Shown here piece by piece: positions 1 to 8,045 of a stretch of 18,423 nucleotides of DNA. The position numbers were made by a program, and so were the translations under genes. Below the pieces are notes generated by a model. That model was given only the letters and a program-made list of their open reading frames with translations. It had not been told where the DNA came from and did no database searches. This stretch comes from Nitrospirota bacterium (GTDB taxonomy: Bacteria > Nitrospirota > Thermodesulfovibrionia > Thermodesulfovibrionales > SM23-35), in the NCBI GenBank assembly GCA_016212245.1, contig JACRGU010000102.1, positions 1 through 18,423 of the forward strand, written 5' to 3'. Within the stretch, counting starts at the first letter, position 1; each line of letters starts with the position of its first letter.

Positions 1-1
1 G

Positions 2-1090
2 GTAAGATTCATATTAATCGCTCTGTGGTTCTCCATACTCTTTCTTCCATTTAAAGGGATTAAGGCAGCAGCAATACTCTTCATTGCACTTTCAATCATT
101 ATCCTTTTTACAAATTCCCTTTTAAAGCACCTCAAAAAGGCTAAAATTCCTGCTATACCGCTGACTCGTCACTCGTCACTCGTCACTCGTCACTTGTTAG
201 TTTTATTACTTTTTGCCCTTCCCCTTATTACCACAGAATACTTCATTGATGTAGCTATACTCGCAGGCATTTACATCATCCTCGCACTTGGGCTGAATGT
301 GGTAGTCGGGTTCACAGGCCTTCTGAACCTCGGGTTTGTAGCATTCTACGCAATAGGTGCTTATACATATGCCCTTCTGAATACAAAATTTGGACTTGGT
401 TTCTGGTCAGCCCTACCTTTTTCTATAGGGCTTACAACAGTTGCTGGATTCCTCCTGGCAATACCTGCATTGCGACTGAGGGGTGATTACCTCGCAATTG
501 TCACTCTCGGGTTTGGTGAAATAGTGCGACTCATCCTGAATAACTGGGACAGTGTGACGAGGGGACCGAATGGGATATCAGGAATTGCCCCTCCGGTAAT
601 CATGTCAATATCTTTCGCGAAACTTTCGTACTACTATTATCTGGTCCTGTTATTTGCCATCCTGGCTGTTTTCATAACAAGGAGGGTCTATTCTTCAAGG
701 ATAGGAAGGGCATGGGTTGCTATAAGAGAAGATGAGATTGCCTCATCTGCCATGGGCATAAACACAACCATATACAAGCTCTATGCATTTGCCTTTGGTG
801 CCTTCTGGGCTGGACTTGCAGGCGTCATATTCGCAGGTAAGATGCAATTTGTATCTCCAGAAAGTTTTACATTCATGGAGTCTGTCCTGATACTGAGTAT
901 GGTCATCCTCGGTGGGCTCGGGAGCATTCCTGGTGTTATTTTAGGTGCTATCATTTTAGTCTTACTCCCTGAGATTCTGCGCGAGGTTCAACTTTACAGG
1001 ATGCTTGCACTCGGAAGTGGACTCGTACTCTTGATGATATTCAGACCGCAGGGATTACTTGGAGGGAAAGGTGTATCTCTTAGAAGTTAG
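2..1090 (+). CDS. livM: LivM-type branched-chain amino acid ABC transporter permease (5' partial)
   Basis: Inner-membrane permease subunit of a LivHMGF-type importer, which takes up leucine, isoleucine, valine or related substrates such as urea or short amides. The frame is open from base 2 to the TAG at 1088-1090, so the true start lies left of the window. A TTG at 194 would give 298 residues but would cut off the first hydrophobic segment (about residues 3-17 of the visible protein), so it is not the start. The sequence is very hydrophobic, with many membrane segments. It has LivM signatures such as LGLNVVVGFTGLLNLG and GDYLAIVTLGFGEIVR, and ends with MIFRPQGLLGG. livG overlaps its 3' end by 20 nt, and livF follows, which fixes the family. 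A heptamer array (164-191) is translated in a hydrophilic stretch of the N-terminal part. The substrate cannot be read from the sequence. Confidence 0.93.
   Translation, partial: VRFILIALWFSILFLPFKGIKAAAILFIALSIIILFTNSLLKHLKKAKIPAIPLTRHSSLVTRHLLVLLLFALPLITTEYFIDVAILAGIYIILALGLNVVVGFTGLLNLGFVAFYAIGAYTYALLNTKFGLGFWSALPFSIGLTTVAGFLLAIPALRLRGDYLAIVTLGFGEIVRLILNNWDSVTRGPNGISGIAPPVIMSISFAKLSYYYYLVLLFAILAVFITRRVYSSRIGRAWVAIREDEIASSAMGINTTIYKLYAFAFGAFWAGLAGVIFAGKMQFVSPESFTFMESVLILSMVILGGLGSIPGVILGAIILVLLPEILREVQLYRMLALGSGLVLLMIFRPQGLLGGKGVSLRS
164..191. repeat. Tandem heptamer array ACTCGTC x4 inside livM
   Basis: Four perfect head-to-tail copies of a 7-bp unit lie inside the livM frame without breaking it. 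Read on the other strand the unit is GACGAGT, a rotation of the GTGACGA unit found in mnmA at 6743-6770. It therefore belongs to one family of arrays dispersed across the window. Confidence 0.9.
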
Positions 1091-1832
1091 GGATTTATCA
1101 AAACACTTCGGCGGAATAAGGGCTGTTGAAGAGGTGAGCTTCAGGGTAAAAGAGGGTATCATAATGAGCATCATAGGGCCAAATGGTGCAGGAAAGACAA
1201 CAATCTTTAACTGTCTCACTGGACTTACAAAACCAACAAAAGGGAAAATCTATTTCTCTAATACTAACCTTACCGGGCTTCCACCGCATAGCATTGTCAG
1301 GCTCGGTATATCAAGGACATTCCAGAATATCAGACTCTTTAGAGAGATGTCTGTTATAGAAAATGTGATGGTTGCACAGCACCATAGGACACATTCTGGT
1401 CTTTTAGGTTCAATCTTCCGGTGGAAAGATTTTAAAGATGAAGAAAGGTCTGTCAGGGAGAAATCCATGGAATATCTTGAACTCGTTGGCCTATCAGGGT
1501 ATGCTGATACGATTTCGGCAAACCTCCCGTACGGTGCACAGAGAGGTCTGGAGATTGCGAGGGCACTTGCAACAGAACCATCAATGATATTACTCGATGA
1601 ACCTACAGCAGGGATGAACCCCCAGGAGACATCAGAGGTTATGGACCTCATAAAAAATTTAAAAGAGCTCGGCAAGACGGTCTTGCTGATAGAGCATGAT
1701 ATGCAGGTGGTTATGGGAATATCTGACTGGATTGCTGTACTCGACCATGGTGTAAAGATTGCAGAAGGACTCCCTGCTGATATAAGGAAGGATCAAATGG
1801 TTATAGAGGCATACCTTGGGAAGGAACATTAA
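1071..1832 (+). CDS. livG: LivG-type ABC transporter ATP-binding protein
   Basis: ATPase subunit powering the branched-chain amino acid importer on the cytoplasmic side. About 253 residues, the usual length. Walker A GPNGAGKT is at residues 36-43, a LivG-like signature region LPYGAQRGLEIARAL at about 152-166, Walker B MILLDEPTAG at about 172-181 and the H-loop histidine in LLIEHDM at about 209. I chose the GTG at 1071 because a GGAGGG ribosome site sits 5 nt before it (1061-1066); a TTG at 1059 would overlap that site. It overlaps livM by 20 nt, and its TAA shares one base with the livF ATG, so translation is probably coupled. Confidence 0.95.
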   Translation: MYLLEVRDLSKHFGGIRAVEEVSFRVKEGIIMSIIGPNGAGKTTIFNCLTGLTKPTKGKIYFSNTNLTGLPPHSIVRLGISRTFQNIRLFREMSVIENVMVAQHHRTHSGLLGSIFRWKDFKDEERSVREKSMEYLELVGLSGYADTISANLPYGAQRGLEIARALATEPSMILLDEPTAGMNPQETSEVMDLIKNLKELGKTVLLIEHDMQVVMGISDWIAVLDHGVKIAEGLPADIRKDQMVIEAYLGKEH

Positions 1833-2572
1833 TGCTTAGACTCGATAGCGTCCATACATTTTATGGGCCGATTGAGGCATTAAAGGGTATAAATATCGCG
1901 GTAAAACAAGGGGAAATCGTCTGTCTCATCGGAAGCAATGGGGCAGGCAAATCAACCACACTTATGACAATATCAGGCATCCTGAAACCCCTTTCAGGCG
2001 ATATTCTGTTTGAAGGGAAGAGTATCAGAGGAATTTCTCCACACAGGATTGTTGAGATGGGTATCAGCCAGGTGCCTGAAGGCAGAAGGATTTTCCCTAA
2101 GCTGACTGTCAAAGAGAATCTTGAGATGGGAGGATATCCAGTTGTTAGTGCTCAGTTGTCAGTGTTCAGAAAGCTGAAAACTAATAACCAGCAGCTAAAT
2201 ATTCAGATAGAAAAAGTTTTTGAATTATTCCCTGTCCTGAAAGAAAGGCATAAGCAATTAGGTGGAACACTGAGCGGAGGAGAACAGCAGATGTTAGCAA
2301 TAGGGAGGTCGCTCATGTCCAATCCGAAACTCCTTCTCTTAGATGAGCCTTCTCTCGGCCTTGCACCTATCCTCGTGAGTAAGATATTCAAGACAATAAA
2401 AGAGATTAACAGGGAAGGGGTTACAGTCCTTCTTGTCGAACAGAATGCCCGTGCAGCACTCAAACTATCAAACAGGGGTTATGTGCTTGAAAGTGGCAGG
2501 ATAGCACTCGAGGGTAAGGGTGAAGATCTACTGAATAATGAACAGGTAAGAAAGGCATATCTTGGAGAATAG
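1832..2572 (+). CDS. livF: LivF-type ABC transporter ATP-binding protein
   Basis: Second ATPase subunit of the Liv importer. Walker A GSNGAGKST is at residues 34-42, the ABC signature TLSGGEQQMLAIGRSL at about 146-161, and Walker B LLLLDEPSLGLAP at about 167-179. The ATG overlaps the livG stop by one base, with GGGAAGGA just upstream (1818-1825). The protein is 246 residues, about ten more than usual. The extra length sits between the motif VKENLEMGGY and the helix VFELFPVLKERH (about residues 103-124) and is encoded by a degenerate heptamer array at 2147-2181. That region lies in the helical subdomain, away from the nucleotide-binding motifs, so activity is probably kept. Confidence 0.95.
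   Translation: MLRLDSVHTFYGPIEALKGINIAVKQGEIVCLIGSNGAGKSTTLMTISGILKPLSGDILFEGKSIRGISPHRIVEMGISQVPEGRRIFPKLTVKENLEMGGYPVVSAQLSVFRKLKTNNQQLNIQIEKVFELFPVLKERHKQLGGTLSGGEQQMLAIGRSLMSNPKLLLLDEPSLGLAPILVSKIFKTIKEINREGVTVLLVEQNARAALKLSNRGYVLESGRIALEGKGEDLLNNEQVRKAYLGE
2147..2181. repeat. Degenerate heptamer array inside livF
   Basis: The stretch reads as successive 7-bp units of the CAGTTGT, CAGTGTT, CAGAAAG, CTGAAAA type. It coincides with extra residues (about 103-124) that ordinary LivF proteins lack. It is more decayed than the arrays in bioW or mnmA, so it may be an older insertion. Confidence 0.55.
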
Positions 2573-2583
2573 CGAATATTGTA

Positions 2584-2592
2584 TGCTATAAT
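2584..2592 (+). promoter_or_regulatory. Extended -10 promoter of acyP
   Basis: TG-N-TATAAT, an extended -10 with a perfect TATAAT hexamer (2587-2592), lies in the short gap after livF. A weak -35 (TTGGAG, 2562-2567) sits 19 nt upstream. The expected start of transcription is near 2599, only about 2 nt before the acyP ATG at 2601, so the transcript would be leaderless or nearly so. No ribosome binding site precedes acyP. Confidence 0.5.
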
Positions 2593-2600
2593 TTTTAAAT

Positions 2601-2882
2601 ATGGACGAGGTGAGGGCTCATTTACTCATTGAGGGAAGGGTACAGGGGGTCTTTTACAGGGCTTTTACCAGAGACCTTGCACATGACCTCGGCTTGAAAG
2701 GCTGGGTAAGAAATCTCTATGACGGCAGGGTCGAGGCAGTATTTGAAGGCAAAAAAGAGCTTATTGAACAGGCTATAAAAGAATGTTACAGCGGCCCCCC
2801 TGGCGCGAGGGTTACAAATATAGATGTAAAATGGGAAACGTTTCAGGGAGACCTGAAAGGGTTTACTATAAAGTACTACTAA
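2601..2882 (+). CDS. acyP: Acylphosphatase
   Basis: Small cytoplasmic enzyme that hydrolyses the carboxyl-phosphate bond of acylphosphates. At 93 residues it has the normal family length. The phosphate-binding loop GRVQGVFYR (about residues 12-20) with its catalytic arginine is present, as is the catalytic asparagine in KGWVRNLYDGRVEAVFEG. The C-terminal GFTIKYY is also typical. The ATG at 2601 follows directly on an extended -10 promoter, and no Shine-Dalgarno sequence is visible, so translation may start leaderless. It lies 28 nt after livF and may be transcribed both from its own promoter and by readthrough from liv. It has no known functional link to either neighbour. Confidence 0.94.
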   Translation: MDEVRAHLLIEGRVQGVFYRAFTRDLAHDLGLKGWVRNLYDGRVEAVFEGKKELIEQAIKECYSGPPGARVTNIDVKWETFQGDLKGFTIKYY

Positions 2883-2888
2883 AAACAC

Positions 2889-2920
2889 TCGTAAACATAC
2901 TTTTACTATTGGGTTGACAA
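2889..2920 (+). promoter_or_regulatory. Candidate BirA (biotin repressor) operator upstream of bioB
   Basis: TCGTAAACA (2889-2897) and GGTTGACAA (2912-2920) are separated by 14 nt. The known bacterial BirA box is TTGTAAACC, a 14-15 nt spacer, then GGTTTACAA. The left half matches 7 of 9 positions and the right half 8 of 9. The site is directly upstream of the biotin synthase gene and covers the TTGACA of its putative promoter, so biotin-loaded BirA bound here would block transcription. The match was made by eye. Confidence 0.55.
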
Positions 2921-2941
2921 TGCTCCTGTCTTCTGTAAAAA
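2914..2941 (+). promoter_or_regulatory. Putative bioB promoter
   Basis: A consensus -35 TTGACA (2914-2919) is followed after 16 nt by a weak -10 TAAAAA (2936-2941). The predicted start of transcription falls at about 2948, the bioB GTG itself. The -35 is embedded in the right half of the candidate BirA box. Confidence 0.4.
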
Positions 2942-2947
2942 TACCCT

Positions 2948-3907
2948 GTGCTTAAAAAACTCGAAGAAGCTGTATTAAATGGTAATAGTATATCAAAGAA
3001 AGATGCCCTCTATATTGCTGAGATCTCAGGGTCTGACCTCTTTGACCTCTTTGCATCTGCAAACAGGATAAGAAACCATTTCAGGGGAAACAATGTAGAC
3101 CTCTGCTCTATAGTGAATGCGAAATCAGGTGCCTGCCCTGAGGACTGCTCCTTCTGCGCCCAGTCACATAGGAGCAAGGCTGAAATAGAGGTTTATCCTC
3201 TTATCAATAAAGAAATAGTTATTGAACGGGCAACTGAGGCAAAACAATCAGGCACAAAGAGGTTCTGCATTGTCACGGGTGGAAGAAGGGTTTCAGACAG
3301 AGATTTACTCGAAATAGCAGGAATGATTTCAGAAATCAGGGGAATCGGTCTTCTGCCATGCGCTACCCTCGGCCTCCTGAGAGAAAAAGAACTTGCAATG
3401 CTTAAATCATCTGGCCTTGAACGTTATCACCATAACCTTGAGACCTCTGAGAGATTCTTCCCGGAGATATGCAGGACACATAGCTACGCTGATAAACTTA
3501 AGACAATAAAGGCAGTGAAATCCATCAGGCTTTCCCTGTGTTCGGGAGGCATCTTTGGAATGGGAGAAACATGGCATGATAGAATTGATATGTCGTTTTT
3601 GCTAAAAGAACTCGATGTAGACTCTGTCCCGATAAATTTCCTGATACCGATTAAGGGCACAGCCTTAGGATATAGAGACTTCCTTCATCCCTTTGAGGCA
3701 TTAAAGATTATAAGCCTCTATAGATTCCTCCTGCCTCAGAAGGAGATACGGATTTGTGGAGGTAGAATACAGATACTCGGTGAACTCAACTCAATGGTCT
3801 TTCTCGCCGGCGCAGACAGCCTGTTAACAGGTAATTATCTTACTACCCTTGGAAGAAGTCCTGAGGATGACCTCAGGCTTATCAAGGCATATGGACTCAC
3901 TCCGTAG
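2948..3907 (+). CDS. bioB: Biotin synthase (radical SAM)
   Basis: Inserts sulfur into dethiobiotin to make biotin, using S-adenosylmethionine and iron-sulfur clusters. The radical-SAM motif CPEDCSFC gives C63, C67 and C70 for the [4Fe-4S] cluster. Further cysteines in RFCIVTGG, LLPCATLGLL and LSLCSGGIFGMGE, plus the arginine of CGGRIQI, match the second-cluster ligands. YHHNLET is a typical BioB motif. Length is 319 residues, as expected. The start is GTG at 2948 with no good ribosome site; a putative promoter and BirA-box-like operator lie immediately upstream. bioW overlaps its 3' end by 17 nt, so the two biotin genes form one operon. bioF, bioA and bioD are not in the window. Confidence 0.96.
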   Translation: MLKKLEEAVLNGNSISKKDALYIAEISGSDLFDLFASANRIRNHFRGNNVDLCSIVNAKSGACPEDCSFCAQSHRSKAEIEVYPLINKEIVIERATEAKQSGTKRFCIVTGGRRVSDRDLLEIAGMISEIRGIGLLPCATLGLLREKELAMLKSSGLERYHHNLETSERFFPEICRTHSYADKLKTIKAVKSIRLSLCSGGIFGMGETWHDRIDMSFLLKELDVDSVPINFLIPIKGTALGYRDFLHPFEALKIISLYRFLLPQKEIRICGGRIQILGELNSMVFLAGADSLLTGNYLTTLGRSPEDDLRLIKAYGLTP

Positions 3908-4775
3908 AACGCCTCACGCCTTCTGGAGTATACGAATGAGGGCATCCCAAAAAGTCAGAAGTCAGAAGTCAGAAGTCAGAAGTCGGAACTCAGAACTCAG
4001 AACTCAAAACTCAAAACTTGCTGAAACTCATATCTCTGGTGCAGAGGGGCTTTATGAGACATCAGAGATTCAAAAGGTTATTAAAAAATATACCCTCAGG
4101 GCATTAAATCATCCAAAGGGAAGGCCTGATAGGATTGTGATTACAATTGAGGATATAAGGGAGAAACCTGAAATAATACCATCGTTGCCCGTAACTACTA
4201 TTAAATGCAGCTCTATAGATGAGGCAAAAGATGCGGTCATAAAAATACTTCGGTTATTAAAGATATCAGAAAGGGCTATTGATACAGCGTTTGATGTGAT
4301 AAAAAAAAACAGAATGAGGGGTGCAGCCATTATCACATCAGAAAAAGGCAACCGTCTTGAACCAGACAGAGAGAGGGGAGTTAGAGCATCCCAACTTGGA
4401 ATTAATAAGACAGCGTTAAAGATTCTTTCATCGAGGCTCTCAAGACTCGGGATTAATACAGAGACTGTTAAGGAGGCCCTGATCCTTGCATCAAAGGTTG
4501 CATCATATGAGCATGTAATAGCTGAATTATGTGTGTCCGACGACCCATACTACACAACCGGCTATGTAGCATCTAAAAAATTTGGGTATTTGAGGATACC
4601 GGGCATCAAACATAAGGGGAGCAAAAGTGGAGGAAGGGCATTTTTTGTAAAGGAAGGGATAAATGTTGAAGACATCATAGATTACCTTGAAAGAAGGCCT
4701 GTAATAATTGGAAAAGTCACTTCATGTAAGGGTATAATCTCAGTCAATGAAATCCTCAATCGTCTTTATCTGTAA
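3891..4775 (+). CDS. bioW: 6-carboxyhexanoate-CoA ligase (pimeloyl-CoA synthetase)
   Basis: Activates pimelate to pimeloyl-CoA, an entry step of biotin synthesis. Family motifs recognised from Bacillus BioW are WSIRMRAS (residues 12-19), ETHISGAEGLYE (about 45-56), RGAAIIT, EKGNRLEPDRERGVRAS, LASKVASYEHVIAELCVSDDP, YYTTGYVASKKFGYLRI and the C-terminal GGRAFFV. I chose the ATG at 3891, overlapping bioB by 17 nt; a TTG at 3849 would add residues not found in the family. Between the two N-terminal motifs, where Bacillus BioW has a short loop, residues 21-44 are encoded by a nine-unit heptamer array and read as repeats of the type SQKSEVR. The insert lies close to substrate-contact motifs, so its tolerance is notable. 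Overlaps the next gene by 29 nt. Confidence 0.93.
   Translation: MDSLRRTPHAFWSIRMRASQKVRSQKSEVRSRNSELRTQNSKLAETHISGAEGLYETSEIQKVIKKYTLRALNHPKGRPDRIVITIEDIREKPEIIPSLPVTTIKCSSIDEAKDAVIKILRLLKISERAIDTAFDVIKKNRMRGAAIITSEKGNRLEPDRERGVRASQLGINKTALKILSSRLSRLGINTETVKEALILASKVASYEHVIAELCVSDDPYYTTGYVASKKFGYLRIPGIKHKGSKSGGRAFFVKEGINVEDIIDYLERRPVIIGKVTSCKGIISVNEILNRLYL
3952..4014. repeat. Nine-unit heptamer array inside bioW
   Basis: Four AAGTCAG units, one AAGTCGG, two AACTCAG and two AACTCAA units run head to tail for exactly 63 bp (21 codons), followed by a decayed AACTTGC. The array is in frame in bioW. The gradual change of the unit along the array looks like successive duplication and drift. Confidence 0.93.
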
Positions 4776-5727
4776 TCCAGCAGCAAAAAGGGCATCAGAC
4801 AGGAAGATAGCACAGGCGTCTCGTTTCCTGAAATTAAAGGGTTATGAGGTAGAAGTCTTTTTCACAGAGCAGAGGGGGGATGCAGAAAATTTTGCAAAAA
4901 AGATTAGCGAAAAAAACTCCGAACTCCTAACTCTGAACTCCGAACTTTTAATAATTGCAGCAGGTGGTGATGGCACATTTAACGAGGTGATTAATGGTAT
5001 TGTGGGGTCAAAAATACCAATGGCCATCCTGCCCCTCGGGACGACAAATGTGCTTGCAAAAGAACTCAGTATCCCCGAGGCTGTGGAAGGTGCAATGGAA
5101 GTTGCTATCAGCAACACTCCTAAAAAGGTTTCCCTTGGTAAAATAGTTCGGAGTTCAGGGTTCGGAGTTCATAGAAGGCAGTTTACTTATAACTCATCAC
5201 TCCCCGGCCTTGCTCCGCAAAGCGGGGCAGGCGTTACTCGTTACTTCTGTCTAATGGCAGGCATCGGGTTTGATGGCGAGACAGTTTTTAGGATAAATGA
5301 GACCCTTAAAAAGGTTTCTGGTAAAGGTGCGTATATCTACAGTGGAATAAAAACCCTCTCTAAATTTAATCCATATGAGTTAACCTTTGATATTGATGGA
5401 AAGACTTATTCTGGATATTCTGCAATCATAGGCAAGGCAGCAAAATATGGTGGGAATTTCAAGGTTACACCTGATGCAAGACTCACTGACCCGGTTCTTT
5501 ATATCTGCCTCTTTAAGGGTAAAAAACGTTCAGACATCTTCAGGTATGTCTGCGGCATAGTAGCAGGGAGGCATCTGAGATTCAGTGATGTAGAATATCT
5601 AAAGGCAGAGAGTATTGAAATCAATGGCAATGCCCATATACAGATAGACGGCGATTATTTCGGAATGACTCCTGCAAAAATAGAGGTGGTGCCGAATATA
5701 TTGAGACTGATTTACCCCGCACCTTGA
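4747..5727 (+). CDS. Diacylglycerol/lipid kinase family protein (YegS/DagK type)
   Basis: Member of the DAGK-catalytic family, which phosphorylates diacylglycerol or related lipids with ATP at the inner membrane. Residues 73-79 GGDGTFN form the nucleotide-binding motif, PLGTTN is at 96-101, and GIGFDGETV follows at about 172-180. The C-terminal half shows the expected pattern (NFKVTPDARLTDP, IQIDGDYFG). At 326 residues it is longer than usual. The extra residues correspond to a heptamer array (about 57-68) and a composite insert (about 134-167) made of a second heptamer array plus a palindrome. The insertions fall outside the conserved motifs. The ATG overlaps bioW by 29 nt, so translation may be coupled. 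The stop codon lies in a hairpin shared with the convergent HD gene. The lipid substrate cannot be read from the sequence. Confidence 0.88.
   Translation: MKSSIVFICNPAAKRASDRKIAQASRFLKLKGYEVEVFFTEQRGDAENFAKKISEKNSELLTLNSELLIIAAGGDGTFNEVINGIVGSKIPMAILPLGTTNVLAKELSIPEAVEGAMEVAISNTPKKVSLGKIVRSSGFGVHRRQFTYNSSLPGLAPQSGAGVTRYFCLMAGIGFDGETVFRINETLKKVSGKGAYIYSGIKTLSKFNPYELTFDIDGKTYSGYSAIIGKAAKYGGNFKVTPDARLTDPVLYICLFKGKKRSDIFRYVCGIVAGRHLRFSDVEYLKAESIEINGNAHIQIDGDYFGMTPAKIEVVPNILRLIYPAP
4915..4942. repeat. Heptamer array AACTCCG/AACTCCT/AACTCTG inside the lipid kinase gene
   Basis: Four 7-bp units in a row, plus a decayed fifth (AACTTTT), encode NSELLTLNSELL-like residues just before the strand leading into the GGDGT motif. 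The frame is kept. Confidence 0.85.
5145..5172. repeat. Heptamer array AGTTCGG/AGTTCAG inside the lipid kinase gene
   Basis: Four units (AGTTCGG, AGTTCAG, GGTTCGG, AGTTCAT) lie in frame. This is the reverse-complement sense of an AACTCCG-like unit, so this gene carries arrays of both orientations. It is followed within 35 bp by a palindromic insert. Confidence 0.8.
5207..5232. repeat. Palindromic insert inside the lipid kinase gene
   Basis: GCCTTGCTCCGC and GCGGGGCAGGC flank an AAA loop and can pair with one bulge and one G-U pair. It encodes residues in the LPGLAPQSGAG stretch, absent from usual family members. Heptamer-like sequence, including two CGTTACT units, lies just to its right. Confidence 0.65.
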
Positions 5728-5740
5728 AAAGGTGTGGGGT
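5714..5740. repeat. Palindrome (ACCCCRCACC family, copy 1) between convergent genes
   Basis: A 12-bp stem ACCCCGCACCTT / AAGGTGTGGGGT with one G-U pair and a 3-nt loop. It contains the lipid kinase stop codon and ends one base before the stop codon of the HD gene. It could act as a bidirectional transcription stop, but there is no long T run on either side. The stem arms recur at 7896-8001, 13916-13946 and 17401-17481. Confidence 0.8.
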
Positions 5741-6595
5741 TTACTGAGGCACAGAAGCAAGCCTTATCCTTTTTATATTTTCTTCTATTGCCTCTATATA
5801 ATGGTTTTTTGAGTCCTTAAAATGATAGGTGAGATATTTATATATAGAACCCATATCTTTAACCCTTCCCATTACCACAACCTCGTAAAAATAAGGGGTC
5901 TTCCTGATTAAATCATCCACACTTTCAAACACAGCCATCCCTTTTTCACGCAATCTTTCTATCCCCTCATAGCGATATGCCTCTTCAAATTCACGGTACA
6001 GTATAGGTAATTTCTCAGGATAATCTACTGCAGACATCTGCCCTAAAAGGTCGGCAGTTCCCAGTGCATATCCAACTATCCGTTCCTCTTCTGAATTAAA
6101 GAGAATCCTGTTGTAGTCAACCTTCACTCCAGTACACATTATCATATTCTTTATACTGGATATTTTATGTTCTTCAAACCCTATCTCTGACAGGTAGTGA
6201 CCTGCAAAGTCAGTGCTTCTCTGTATATGAATAAAGGTATATTTAGCCCCTGTGCCATTAACGTCATCCTCGGTTTTTATGTAACCTGTATCGTGGAATA
6301 AGACTGCAATAATCCCCATATCAAAAAATTCTCTCGAAATCTTCGGTGCATTTCCACTTTTGTTCCATCCATCTATAATTTTTATAAAAGGAGGAATAAT
6401 CTGTAAGGTATGCAAAAGATTATGGTATATGGTATCACATTTCCGAACCCCTCTCCTTTTACCGGAGAAAAGATCTATGACATCATTAAACACTACTTCA
6501 ATAATGTCTATATTGTCCTCTTGGTAATTTTCTTTATAGATTGTTCTTATCTCATCCAGAATATTTTTATAGTTTAGACTTTCCCCGCTTAGCAT
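5741..6595 (-). CDS. HD-domain metal-dependent phosphohydrolase
   Basis: Soluble 284-residue protein with an HD-superfamily metal-binding pattern: YHNLLHT (H58, H62), the paired residues in LFHDTGYI (H101-D102) and downstream histidines in FIHIQRSTDFAGHY. Such proteins hydrolyse nucleotides, cyclic nucleotides or other phosphoesters; no accompanying domain reveals the substrate, and I cannot assign one. No signal peptide or membrane segment is seen. The ATG at 6595 has a purine-rich AAAGGGGAAA upstream. It lies 37 nt downstream of mnmA on the same strand and is probably co-transcribed. A TATAAT hexamer on the minus strand (6632-6637), overlapping the mnmA stop, could give it a promoter of its own. 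Confidence 0.75.
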   Translation of the reverse strand: MLSGESLNYKNILDEIRTIYKENYQEDNIDIIEVVFNDVIDLFSGKRRGVRKCDTIYHNLLHTLQIIPPFIKIIDGWNKSGNAPKISREFFDMGIIAVLFHDTGYIKTEDDVNGTGAKYTFIHIQRSTDFAGHYLSEIGFEEHKISSIKNMIMCTGVKVDYNRILFNSEEERIVGYALGTADLLGQMSAVDYPEKLPILYREFEEAYRYEGIERLREKGMAVFESVDDLIRKTPYFYEVVVMGRVKDMGSIYKYLTYHFKDSKNHYIEAIEENIKRIRLASVPQ

Positions 6596-6632
6596 CTAAG
6601 CATTTCCCCTTTCAGTATATTGCGTTTTTACA

Positions 6633-7841
<1,209 letters not shown>

Positions 7842-7852
7842 ATTTAAATAAA

Positions 7853-7882
7853 ACTCTATCAGCTTTAACGATGAATTTTCAA
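7853..7882 (-). promoter_or_regulatory. Weak candidate promoter for mnmA
   Basis: On the minus strand TTGAAA (7877-7882) and TAGAGT (7853-7858) are 18 nt apart, with the expected start of transcription about 5 nt before the mnmA ATG. No ribosome site is visible. Neither hexamer matches consensus well. Confidence 0.25.
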
Positions 7883-7895
7883 CCCAAAGCCCTTT

Positions 7896-8001
7896 ACCCC
7901 GCACCACAGAAAGCCACGCCCCAACACCAATAATTGGTGTGGGGCACGGCTGTAAATGGTAGCACTTATAAAAAGTGCTCCATAAAGCCGTGGTGCGGGG
8001 T
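7896..8001. repeat. Complex palindromic element (ACCCCRCACC family, copy 2) between mnmA and hxlA
   Basis: Perfect outer arms ACCCCGCACCAC (7896-7907) and GTGGTGCGGGGT (7990-8001) enclose two inner hairpins. One is a near-perfect palindrome at 7912-7950 centred on CCAATAATTGG, and the other is AGCACTT / AAGTGCT (7961-7967 and 7973-7979). It fills most of the 204-bp gap between two divergent genes and ends 6 nt before the hxlA -35. The rest of the gap holds only the promoters. Confidence 0.85.
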
Positions 8002-8007
8002 TTACCC

Positions 8008-8036
8008 TTGACACCTTACCTCAGTATAACTATGAT
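8008..8036 (+). promoter_or_regulatory. Strong sigma70-type promoter of hxlAB
   Basis: TTGACA (8008-8013), a 17-nt spacer and TATGAT (8031-8036) form a near-consensus vegetative promoter. The expected start of transcription is near 8043, about 3 nt before the hxlA ATG at 8046, which points to a nearly leaderless mRNA. No Shine-Dalgarno sequence would fit in such a leader. Confidence 0.75.
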
Positions 8037-8045
8037 TTTATTAGG

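Noticed and set aside
3952..4014. CRISPR-like array
   Set aside because: Units are 7 bp with no spacers, so these are simple tandem repeats.
5714..5740. Standard intrinsic terminator between the convergent genes
   Set aside because: The stem is strong but only three T residues follow, and the same stem occurs inside a protein-coding region at 13916-13946. It is better described as a dispersed repeat.
7842..7907. Longer N-terminus for MnmA starting at 7907
   Set aside because: The added 22 residues are encoded partly by palindromic repeat DNA and precede the family's normal start MSKVIVGMSGG.
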